Counted from the stretch's first letter, positions 1-7,819 are shown. The stretch: 7,857 bases of DNA from Actinomycetes bacterium (GCA_021784375.1 JAJXSV010000092.1:1-7857); one strand, 5' to 3'. Made by a program: numbers and translations. The notes: a model not told the origin generated them from the sequence alone.

Positions 1-165
1 GAGCACAAGCAGCGGTGCGCCGGCGCCGCTATGGAGATCGCGCTCCAGAGCGCTCACATCCACATAGCGCTTGGCGATCTGCACCTGGCCAACCTCTGCG
101 GCCGCTGCCAACAAGCGACGCTCCCAAGCCACTTCGCCGCAGGCAATGGCAATGCGCCCGCTCAT
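1..165 (-). CDS. CpaE/MinD-like ATPase, N-terminal fragment (cut by window edge)
   Basis: Only the first 55 codons are present; the frame is open to the left edge. The peptide starts MSGRIAIACGEVAWERRLL and continues through a segment with KRYVDVSALERDL to PLLVL. This resembles the non-phosphorylatable receiver-like N-terminal domain that precedes the P-loop ATPase domain in actinobacterial CpaE/Ssd-type proteins, which energise or position Flp/Tad pilus machinery or act near the septum. The Walker motifs would lie outside the window, so ATPase activity is inferred. The ATG (163-165) overlaps the TGA of the upstream SAF gene (162-164) as ATGA, and no good Shine-Dalgarno sequence precedes it, which suggests translational coupling. 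The SAF neighbour supports a Tad-like assignment. Family identity is moderate because the fragment is short. Confidence 0.6.
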   Translation of the reverse strand, partial: MSGRIAIACGEVAWERRLLAAAAEVGQVQIAKRYVDVSALERDLHSGAGAPLLVL

Positions 166-734
166 CGGTCCACACGCGTGAGGTCGATGTCACCACTGCG
201 CAGCGCGAGCACCAGCGACTTCACCTGCGCCGGCGGCACCGCCAGCAGCATGCCCTGACCCCCACCGACATCCGTGCCTGCAACCGCGAGAACGCGTACC
301 GCCCGTAGTACGCGAGAGGTGGACATCACATTGCCGTTGCTGGACTTCGAGGTCCACCACACATCCACCCGCTGGCCGCGGCGCAGATCGGACGGCGCAT
401 GGAGCCTGCTGACGGGCACCGCCACCTGGTCGAGCAGCGCGCTGTCGCTCACCAGCGCCGAAAGCGGCAGCAGTTCGCCGGCGTCGACGTTATGCCTCAG
501 CGCCCTGCCCACCACCGCCGTGCCGGCACTTGCATACGCGCCCCCGTCGACATTCACCTCACTGAGGTGAACATCCGCCGAGCTGATGACGGTGCCGGCC
601 GCCAGATCGTGCGACAGCTGCCAGACGGTGCTGCGCTGGGTTGCCCGCTGCATGAAGAGTGCCCCCAGCACGGTGGCGGCGATCATCAGTGCGATGCCGA
701 CGATGACCCGCGGTTCATGGGAGATGGTGCGCAT
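162..734 (-). CDS. SAF domain-containing membrane protein (CpaB/RcpC-like)
   Basis: A 190-residue protein. I chose the ATG at 734 because a strong AAGGAGG (740-746) sits 5 nt upstream; a longer frame from 797 has no such site and its extra residues look non-coding. Residues about 9-28 (RVIVGIALMIAATVLGALF) form one transmembrane helix with a short cytoplasmic N-terminus. Residues about 36-96 match a SAF fold (LAAGTVISSADVHLSEV, then VGRALRHNVDAGELLPLSAL), as in the CpaB/RcpC family that acts in the envelope during Flp/Tad pilus assembly. The rest (VAVPVSRLHAPSDLRRGQRVDV onwards) is beta-rich and resembles the middle of actinobacterial single-SAF proteins. The ATGA overlap with the following CpaE-like gene indicates an operon. 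Exact function is inferred; canonical CpaB proteins are longer. Confidence 0.85.
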   Translation of the reverse strand: MRTISHEPRVIVGIALMIAATVLGALFMQRATQRSTVWQLSHDLAAGTVISSADVHLSEVNVDGGAYASAGTAVVGRALRHNVDAGELLPLSALVSDSALLDQVAVPVSRLHAPSDLRRGQRVDVWWTSKSSNGNVMSTSRVLRAVRVLAVAGTDVGGGQGMLLAVPPAQVKSLVLALRSGDIDLTRVDR

Positions 735-739
735 GACTG

Positions 740-746
740 CCTCCTT
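740..746 (-). promoter_or_regulatory. Ribosome binding site of the SAF gene
   Basis: AAGGAGG on the minus strand, 5 nt before the ATG at 734. It decides the start of the SAF-domain gene against the upstream in-frame ATG at 797. Confidence 0.8.
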
Positions 747-829
747 GCTGGGGGAGGATTGTTCTTCACAGCTGCGCAGAGCGGCGCCGCCATCCACAGG
801 GCCGGCCCCTTCAGGGCCCGTTCGGACCC

Positions 830-858
830 TTGTCGGCCATCATCGGGCCGCCTTGAAT
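830..858 (+). promoter_or_regulatory. Candidate promoter of the LysM-Rv3235 pair
   Basis: TTGTCG (830-835) and TTGAAT (853-858) are separated by 17 bp; each matches four of six sigma-70-type consensus positions. Transcription would start near 865, just before the AGGAGG, giving a very short leader. This is a weak prediction made by eye. Confidence 0.3.
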
Positions 859-865
859 CCCCCGC

Positions 866-871
866 AGGAGG
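866..871 (+). promoter_or_regulatory. Ribosome binding site of the LysM gene
   Basis: AGGAGG lies 4 nt before the ATG at 876. It fixes the start of the LysM protein although the reading frame is open much further upstream, across the opposing SAF gene. Confidence 0.75.
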
Positions 872-875
872 CAGC

Positions 876-1568
876 ATGTTCCCGTTCCTCGGACCCGATC
901 CCGTGACCTCGAGCTGGATGCTCGCGCTGGCCGGTGTCTTCGTTTTCGCCGTCGCCATCCCCGTGGCCCGCTTTCTGGTGGCGCTGGCAATCCACGCCTA
1001 CGCGAGCGTCACCGGCCAACAGCACCTACACCACACGGCGTCCGTGGTGATGCCCCGAACGGCACAACTCATCGGCAGCCTGGTCATCGGCGTCACCTCC
1101 ATCGCGGCACCGGCACTGGCCAGCGGGCACGAAGCGTCGCTGGCTTCCGTCAATCTGGATCGGGACGCCGGTGCGGGCAGCGCAGGGGCCTCGGCAGCAC
1201 GTTCCACCACCGTCGCACCGGCAGCCATGCCGGCCATCAATCTCGATCGTGATGGCGGCGCGGGTCAGGCGACGCCGTCCCGTACACCAGCCACCGTTGC
1301 ACACACGGTGGCACACACCGTGCAGCACGCCAGTCGCAGCCAGGAGCAGGCGCCAGCCACTCAACGCATCTCCGGCGGCATCTATGTCGTGCGCACGGGA
1401 GACAGCTTGTGGAGCATTGCCGAGGAACGGCTGGAGAAACCCACGGACAGTGCCATCACGGACGCCTGGAAAGCCATCTGGCGGGCCAATCGCGCAGTCA
1501 TCGGAGACCATCCCGAACTCATACGGCCGGGGCAGGAGTTGCGCCTGCCACCGGGAGCATTGGCATGA
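876..1568 (+). CDS. LysM peptidoglycan-binding membrane protein
   Basis: A 230-residue protein starting MFPFLGPDPV, the start being set by AGGAGG at 866-871. Residues about 13-40 and 63-83 are hydrophobic helices, so the N-terminal third is a two-pass membrane anchor; an alternative is that the second helix is cleaved near its APALAS end. Residues 84-165 are a low-complexity Ala/Thr/Gln linker that holds two copies of an NLDRDxGAG motif (residues 93-101 and 122-130) and a TVAH-TVAH-TVQH run (140-151). Residues about 168-225 are one LysM domain (YVVRTGDSLWSIAEERL, then AIWRANRAVIG and LIRPGQELRLPP), which binds peptidoglycan glycan. Its TGA overlaps the next ATG, so the two products are probably made together. 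I infer a cell-wall attachment or scaffolding role; no catalytic domain is visible. Confidence 0.85.
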   Translation: MFPFLGPDPVTSSWMLALAGVFVFAVAIPVARFLVALAIHAYASVTGQQHLHHTASVVMPRTAQLIGSLVIGVTSIAAPALASGHEASLASVNLDRDAGAGSAGASAARSTTVAPAAMPAINLDRDGGAGQATPSRTPATVAHTVAHTVQHASRSQEQAPATQRISGGIYVVRTGDSLWSIAEERLEKPTDSAITDAWKAIWRANRAVIGDHPELIRPGQELRLPPGALA

Positions 1569-2089
1569 GCACCGCCCTGGCACCCCGCGACATCGCGCCC
1601 GGCTGCTCACCGGTGGTCACACTGCGATTACTGGCGATGGCCGACGAGGCCAAGAGCATGGTCGTCGACGAGCCCGAACAACTGGTGCTGCCGCTGGAGT
1701 GGGCCTGGGCCGTGCCGGCGCCCGTGCCCGTGCAACCCGAGCCGGTCCGTGAGCTCCCTGACCCCAAACAATGGGGCGGCCGCATCACACAGGCATCGTT
1801 CGAGATCATGTTGGGGAGCCGGCCCGCCGGACAGTTGGCACGGCTGGTGGATGCGCACACCTTGCAGGTGCTGGCCCTGCACACCAGCCGCTACAGCGTG
1901 GCCCGCAAGCGTAAGCCGGGAGCGGTGCTGCCGCGTCCGCGCATCTCCTCGCTCCGCTGCTTCCAGCCCCATCCCGAGGCAGCGGAGATCTCGGCGGTCG
2001 TGCACGACGGCAGTCGTTATCGTGCCGTGGCCATCCGTCTCAACGCGCGCGGCAACCACTGGTTGGCCACCGCTTTCGAAATGGCCTGA
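1565..2089 (+). CDS. Rv3235 family protein (DUF6459)
   Basis: A 174-residue protein with no signal peptide or transmembrane helix. The ATG overlaps the LysM stop as ATGA, with GGGAG (1553-1557) 7 nt upstream, so translation is likely coupled. Residues 1-70 are variable and Pro-rich (PAPVPVQPEP). Residues about 73-174 match my knowledge of the Rv3235/DUF6459 family: TQASFEIMLGSRPAGQLARL, a helix that follows the family pattern G-RP--QL-R, and then a beta-rich end, AEISAVVHDGSRYRAVAIRL and NHWLATAFEMA. The family is typical of Actinobacteria and often lies beside secA; no biochemical function is established to my knowledge. Its position facing secA and coupled to a LysM gene suggests an envelope-linked role, which is inference only. 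Confidence 0.82.
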   Translation: MSTALAPRDIAPGCSPVVTLRLLAMADEAKSMVVDEPEQLVLPLEWAWAVPAPVPVQPEPVRELPDPKQWGGRITQASFEIMLGSRPAGQLARLVDAHTLQVLALHTSRYSVARKRKPGAVLPRPRISSLRCFQPHPEAAEISAVVHDGSRYRAVAIRLNARGNHWLATAFEMA

Positions 2090-2107
2090 CCCGTCACCCG
2101 CTTGCCG

Positions 2108-4786
<2,679 letters not shown>

Positions 4787-4790
4787 TTGG

Positions 4791-4798
4791 CCACCCTT
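4791..4798 (-). promoter_or_regulatory. Ribosome binding site of secA
   Basis: AAGGGTGG on the minus strand, 4 nt from the GTG at 4786. It supports this start over the in-frame GTG at 4867. Confidence 0.55.
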
Positions 4799-4799
4799 C

Positions 4800-4842
4800 G
4801 AATGGTTGCCCCATCGTAACCATTCCGTGATACGCCGGTATC
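4800..4842. promoter_or_regulatory. Two inverted repeats in the secA/glycosylase promoter region
   Basis: Dyad 1 is GAATGGTT, 10 nt, AACCATTC (4800-4807 and 4818-4825), perfect over 8 bp. Dyad 2 is GATAC, 4 nt, GTATC (4829-4833 and 4838-4842), perfect over 5 bp. Both lie in the 81-bp region between divergent starts. A minus-strand TACGAT (4813-4818), a plausible secA -10, sits in the spacer and first base of the right arm of dyad 1, while dyad 2 covers its -35 position. This is the arrangement of operators, but no binding protein is known. In RNA, dyad 1 would instead be a hairpin ending next to the secA Shine-Dalgarno site. Confidence 0.4.
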
Positions 4843-4855
4843 CGCCTGCGTTCGC

Positions 4856-4867
4856 TAGTTTCGGCAC
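4856..4867 (+). promoter_or_regulatory. Candidate leaderless promoter (-10) of the glycosylase gene
   Basis: TAGTTT (4856-4861) fits the actinobacterial -10 pattern TANNNT and lies exactly 6 nt before the ATG at 4868. No Shine-Dalgarno sequence precedes this ATG. The spacing predicts transcription starting at or next to the A of the ATG. No convincing -35 is seen. Confidence 0.4.
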
Positions 4868-6088
4868 ATGCCCGCGGAGCGCTTGTCACGAGCCGAAGCG
4901 ACACGACTGGCCATCCGCGCCCAGGGCCTGGATCGTCGCCGGCTGCGCTCGGTTCCGGCCCTGCTCGGGCAGTTGGGGGCCGTGCAGCTCGACACCATCT
5001 CCACCCTGGCCCGCTCGCACGAGCTCGTCGCCTACGCCCGCCTGGGGGCGGTGCCCCGGGAGCGGGTTGAGGCCACCTACTGGGGACAAGGCCGGGCCTT
5101 CGAGTACTGGTCGCACGCGGCCTGCATCCTGCCCATGGAGACTTACCCGCTCTTCGCCTTCAGGCGCCGCGCCATCCGCCCGCTCCGGGAGCGCTGGGGC
5201 GCGACCGACGAGGCCGTGCAGGCCGTACGCAGCGCCCTGACCGAGCGGGGACCCTTGACCGCCACCGAGCTGGGCGGCGCCAGGCGTGCAGGTGGCTGGT
5301 GGAACCGCTCTGAGAACAAGGACGCCGTGGAGTGGATGCTGGCGGCCGGCGAGGCCGTGTGCATCGACCGCCGCTCGTGGCAACGCGTCTATGACCTGGC
5401 GGAACGGGCCATCGAGCTCACTCCCCAACCCGACTGGGTCGACGACGGAGGCGTGCTGGGACCCAGCGATGAGGCCTGCGTTCGGGAATTGCTGGTGCGA
5501 TCGATGCGCGTCTCGGGCGTCGGCACACTGGCCGACGTCCGAGACGTGCACCGCCTGAGCGGCCTGGGCGGGCCACCGCAACACGCCAAGCCCCAATTGC
5601 TGCGCCAGGCACTGCGCGACCTGCTCGATGACGGCAGCCTGGTCCAGGTATCCGTCGAGGGCTTCGACCAACCCTGGTTGGCGGATCCCGGTGCGCTCAC
5701 GCGCATTCCGCGCAGTGACCGTTCCATCACCACGCTGCTCAGCCCTTTCGACTCATTGGTGTGGTTCCGTGATCGCCTGCAGCGGCTCTTTGATGTCTTC
5801 CATCGCATCGAGGCCTACACGCCCAAACACAAGCGCGAGCGCGGTTACTTCGCCATGCCGGTGTTGCACGAGGGACGCATCATCGGTTTCGTCGATCCCG
5901 GCCGCGACAAACAGGCCCTGGTGGCGCACAAGATCACCATGTTTGACAACGACATCGAGGGTATGGCGTCGGCGCTGGCCGAGGCCGCCCGCTGGATAGG
6001 GCGGAGCAGTGTCCGCGTCGACATCGCACCGACACCGCGCGTGGCCCGTCTGATCAGCACTGCGGCCAACCGCCTGCTCACGCAGTAG
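4868..6088 (+). CDS. YcaQ/AlkX-type winged-helix DNA glycosylase (HTH_42 family)
   Basis: A 406-residue cytoplasmic protein, close to the roughly 400-residue length of the family. It begins [40 protein letters not shown] (37-56) contains the QxD motif (Q40, D42) that in YcaQ/AlkX replaces the QxQ of AlkZ and is catalytic. [14 protein letters not shown] (78-91), the tandem winged-helix region about 115-285, and [20 protein letters not shown] (292-311) followed by [20 protein letters not shown] (314-333) are also family signatures. Characterised members excise bulky N-alkylated purines and unhook interstrand crosslinks, starting base excision repair. The start has no Shine-Dalgarno sequence but a TANNNT box 6 nt upstream, so it may be leaderless. 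It shares a promoter region with secA and overlaps the LuxR-type gene tail to tail. The substrate is inferred. Confidence 0.88.
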   Translation: MPAERLSRAEATRLAIRAQGLDRRRLRSVPALLGQLGAVQLDTISTLARSHELVAYARLGAVPRERVEATYWGQGRAFEYWSHAACILPMETYPLFAFRRRAIRPLRERWGATDEAVQAVRSALTERGPLTATELGGARRAGGWWNRSENKDAVEWMLAAGEAVCIDRRSWQRVYDLAERAIELTPQPDWVDDGGVLGPSDEACVRELLVRSMRVSGVGTLADVRDVHRLSGLGGPPQHAKPQLLRQALRDLLDDGSLVQVSVEGFDQPWLADPGALTRIPRSDRSITTLLSPFDSLVWFRDRLQRLFDVFHRIEAYTPKHKRERGYFAMPVLHEGRIIGFVDPGRDKQALVAHKITMFDNDIEGMASALAEAARWIGRSSVRVDIAPTPRVARLISTAANRLLTQ

Positions 6089-6698
6089 CGCTGGGCCTGG
6101 GCATCACGGGGTAGCCGGCCAGGGCCGCCGCCGTCACCGCCTGCGTCCTCGAATGCACTCCGAACTTCTCATGGACATGCTTGAGGTAGTTCTTCACCGT
6201 GAACTCGGAGAGCGAGAGCCGCGAGGCGATGGCGCGATTGGTGAGTCCCATCGCCACCAAGCCGAGCACCTGTACCTCTCGTGCACTGAGCGGGATCTCG
6301 GGGATGATGCCTGCGTCGGTCCTGCCGAATTCCGCACGCAAGGTTGCAGCATCGCAGTCATGCGCCATCACTTCACAGGGGATGGTTTCCAACCACTCCA
6401 TCCAGCGCGGAACCAGCGGGGTCGGCAGCATGACGACCACCCGGATGGTCGGGGACTGCGAGCGCAGCCGGCGCAAGGGCACCAGCACGTCGTCGCGGCT
6501 GCGACCGTCGGCATGCAGCAGCACCATGTCCGGTAGCAGGCGTGCCGCCAGGGGCGGCAGCTGTACCGGGAAACCGGTGCTGGCGATGATGTCGCAGCCC
6601 AGGCTGCGCAGACCCTCAATGACGAGCGGCGACGCCGAGACGAGCATGCGCTTGCCTTCGTCGAGCAAGGAAAGTTGTTGCAGTTGTTGCACTTTCAT
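6078..6698 (-). CDS. LuxR/NarL-type transcription regulator with degenerate receiver
   Basis: A 206-residue protein from the ATG at 6698 (MKVQQLQQLSLLDEGKRMLV), preceded by a G-rich GGGGGT (6703-6708) 4 nt upstream. Residues about 17-125 follow the receiver pattern (RMLVSASPLVIEGLRSLGCD, then PDMVLLHADG and SPTIRVVVMLP). The acidic pair after strand 1 is replaced by S21/A22, the phospho-acceptor position by H62, and the conserved Lys region reads EVMAHDCD. It therefore probably cannot be phosphorylated in the usual way. Residues 137-197 are a clear GerE/LuxR helix-turn-helix (PLSAREVQVLGLVAMGLTNR, IASRLSLSEFTVKNYLKHVH, KFGVHSRTQAV). No histidine kinase is adjacent. Targets are unknown; its own gene, hpf or the neighbouring promoters are candidates. 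Its 3' end overlaps the glycosylase gene by 11 bp. Confidence 0.88.
   Translation of the reverse strand: MKVQQLQQLSLLDEGKRMLVSASPLVIEGLRSLGCDIIASTGFPVQLPPLAARLLPDMVLLHADGRSRDDVLVPLRRLRSQSPTIRVVVMLPTPLVPRWMEWLETIPCEVMAHDCDAATLRAEFGRTDAGIIPEIPLSAREVQVLGLVAMGLTNRAIASRLSLSEFTVKNYLKHVHEKFGVHSRTQAVTAAALAGYPVMPRPSATA
6674..6691 (-). repeat. Tandem 9-bp duplication at the start of the LuxR-type gene
   Basis: GTTGTTGCA occurs twice in perfect tandem on the plus strand (6674-6682 and 6683-6691). On the coding strand it gives QQL-QQL, residues 4-9. The 9-bp unit keeps the frame, so copy number could vary without frameshift. Confidence 0.7.
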
Positions 6699-6716
6699 GT
6701 CTACCCCCGAACGCAG

Positions 6717-6751
6717 TGTGCGCGGGGAGGCTCTCGCCTTCCCCGCGCACA
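6717..6751 (-). promoter_or_regulatory. Strong hairpin with GAGA loop between hpf and the LuxR-type gene
   Basis: The arms at 6740-6751 and 6717-6728 are perfectly complementary over 12 bp. On the minus-strand RNA a bulged A, three more pairs (GGC/GCC) and a GAGA loop follow; GAGA fits the GNRA tetraloop rule, whereas the plus-strand RNA would have UCUC. It starts 18 nt after the hpf stop and ends 18 nt before the LuxR-type ATG. There is no U tract, so it may be a non-canonical terminator of hpf, an attenuator, a processing site or, as DNA, an operator. A competing fold pairs the 3' arm with the ribosome binding site. Confidence 0.65.
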
Positions 6752-6769
6752 GCACGCAATTTCCCCGCA

Positions 6770-7150
6770 CTAGCCGCGCAGCAGCCTCGCAACCTTGGCG
6801 GTGGCGCCACTGCCGTGGCGGGACCAACGTCCGCGCTTGGCGGCACGACGCAATTGCTGTTCCAGCGTCTCGCGTGCGCGCTCGAAGGCGATCTCCGCCT
6901 TCTCCCCTGCACCCTTGGCGCGGATGGGGGTACTGCGCGTGAAGGCGGCAACCTCAACCTGCCAAGCCTGGGAGGCCTGACGCGGGTTGGCCTCGTGCGT
7001 TACCTCGACGTCGAAGCGGGTGATACCGAGACCGAAGCGAGCAAGTGCGGCGGTCTTCTCGCGCACATGTTCAACCCAGAACTCACCGAGTTCGAGATGC
7101 CTTCCTCGCACGACCACATCGGGTTGCTGGTTGGCTTCATTGGTGTTCAC
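6770..7150 (-). CDS. hpf: Short ribosome hibernation factor, HPF/RaiA family
   Basis: A 126-residue cytoplasmic protein with a GTG start at 7150, preceded by AGGAGG (7157-7162) 6 nt upstream. Residues about 11-107 match the N-terminal HPF/YfiA domain: VVVRGRHLELGEFWVEHVRE, RFDVEVTHEANPRQ and RARETLEQQLRRAAKRG. This domain sits in the decoding channel of the 30S subunit and blocks tRNA and mRNA, inactivating ribosomes in stationary phase or stress. Many actinobacterial HPFs are long (about 200 residues or more), with a C-terminal domain that dimerises 70S ribosomes; here that domain is absent and only a short basic, Ala/Arg-rich tail (108-126) follows. No remnant of it appears before the LuxR-type gene. 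It lies between comF and the LuxR-type gene, all minus strand, and may also use a TATGTT -10-like box (7181-7186). Confidence 0.9.
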   Translation of the reverse strand: MNTNEANQQPDVVVRGRHLELGEFWVEHVREKTAALARFGLGITRFDVEVTHEANPRQASQAWQVEVAAFTRSTPIRAKGAGEKAEIAFERARETLEQQLRRAAKRGRWSRHGSGATAKVARLLRG

Positions 7151-7156
7151 GTGGAA

Positions 7157-7162
7157 CCTCCT
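7157..7162 (-). promoter_or_regulatory. Ribosome binding site of hpf
   Basis: AGGAGG on the minus strand, 6 nt before the GTG at 7150. It supports this non-ATG start. Confidence 0.75.
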
Positions 7163-7180
7163 CGTCGTCGACCTGTGACC

Positions 7181-7209
7181 AACATAACCCCGGGCTGCTC
7201 CGGGCAGAA
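7181..7209 (-). promoter_or_regulatory. Weak candidate promoter of hpf
   Basis: TATGTT (7181-7186, minus strand) fits TANNNT, with a poor TTCTGC (7204-7209) 17 bp upstream. A 5-bp CCCGG/CCGGG dyad (7189-7193, 7200-7204) lies in the spacer. This would let hpf be expressed apart from comF. Evidence is weak. Confidence 0.25.
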
Positions 7210-7219
7210 GGGCCTCGCA

Positions 7220-7819
7220 CTAGCGACGCGCCAATGCGAATCCGATGACCTGTAGCCTGCCGGAAGCCCTGATGGCGCGCACGCCCTCGCGCATGGTGGC
7301 GCCCGAGGTGATGATGTCGTCAACCACGATCAGGGGACGATTGTGCGGACCATCCCACTGCATGGCGCCCCGCAGATTGCGCTCCCGCTGCAGCCTGCTG
7401 AGGCCCGCCTGATCGGCCCTGGGGCGCACTGCACGCAGCTCCTCGCACACCTGGTCACGTGGCAGGACCGCACACAGCGCCGCCGCCAGCACGCGGCCGC
7501 CGCGCTGACGCTCGGAGGCGGCCGAGGAGGGAATGGGCACGAAGAGCGCCTGCGGCCAACCTTCGGCCAGCGGCTGCAACCCAGCGGCCAGCCAGGCCTC
7601 AACGCGCTGGCGCGCGGCACGGCGTCCCTCCTCCTTCCAGTCGATGATGGTGCGACGTACCGGCCCGGAGAAGGTGAAGCAGGTCAGCACGGGGACGCCC
7701 ATGCCAATCCACTGCGGGACCGGCACGATGGCAGCGCACTGCTGGCACCAATCGCGGCCGGTGGCACCGCACCCCGAACAGGTAGGCGGCGCCAGCAGGA
7801 TGGAAGCCAGGTTGAGCAT
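7220..7819 (-). CDS. comF: ComF family phosphoribosyltransferase-like protein
   Basis: A 199-residue cytoplasmic protein. The N-terminus carries a four-cysteine zinc cluster (C14, C17, C25, C28: CSGCGATGRDWCQQC). The family-typical DWKEEGRR (60-67), FVPIPSSAASERQRGG (93-108) and RADQAGLSRLQRERNLRGAM (134-153) follow, then the type I phosphoribosyltransferase PRPP-binding motif VVDDIITSGAT (165-175). ComF is needed for DNA uptake in naturally competent bacteria, where it acts on incoming single strands with ComFA and DprA. In actinomycetes without known competence its role is unclear. The ATG at 7819 is the first start codon of its frame in the window, but it has no good Shine-Dalgarno sequence. 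The frame stays open for 12 codons to the right edge, so a start outside the window cannot be excluded. hpf follows after 69 bp. Confidence 0.93.
   Translation of the reverse strand: MLNLASILLAPPTCSGCGATGRDWCQQCAAIVPVPQWIGMGVPVLTCFTFSGPVRRTIIDWKEEGRRAARQRVEAWLAAGLQPLAEGWPQALFVPIPSSAASERQRGGRVLAAALCAVLPRDQVCEELRAVRPRADQAGLSRLQRERNLRGAMQWDGPHNRPLIVVDDIITSGATMREGVRAIRASGRLQVIGFALARR

Larger units (their letters stand above)
735..875. other. Divergent intergenic region between the SAF and LysM genes
   Basis: A 141-bp gap between divergent starts. It carries both Shine-Dalgarno sites (740-746 minus, 866-871 plus), a weak plus-strand promoter candidate (830-858), a 10-bp palindrome GCGGCGCCGC (781-790) and a GC-rich potential hairpin at 804-818. 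The palindrome and hairpin are what GC-rich DNA gives by chance, and I assign them no function. No clear minus-strand promoter was found. Confidence 0.5.

Noticed and set aside
781..790. GCGGCGCCGC palindrome
   Set aside because: A 10-bp GC palindrome is likely by chance in DNA of this composition and matches no known operator I recognise.
399..875. Upstream extension of the LysM protein frame
   Set aside because: It runs antisense over the SAF gene; the ATG at 876 has AGGAGG and begins a proper membrane helix.
4787..4867. N-terminal extension of SecA from the GTG at 4867
   Set aside because: The 27 extra residues do not look like SecA, whereas the GTG at 4786 gives the normal N-terminus and has a ribosome binding site.
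6699..6827. N-terminal extension of the LuxR-type protein from 6827
   Set aside because: It would overlap the end of hpf and cross the hairpin; the extra residues are low-quality and receiver homology starts after 6698.
6199..6942. Plus-strand open frame of 247 codons across luxR and hpf
   Set aside because: Antisense to two genes with clear domains; the product is Ser/Arg-rich with no family resemblance and spans their intergenic hairpin.
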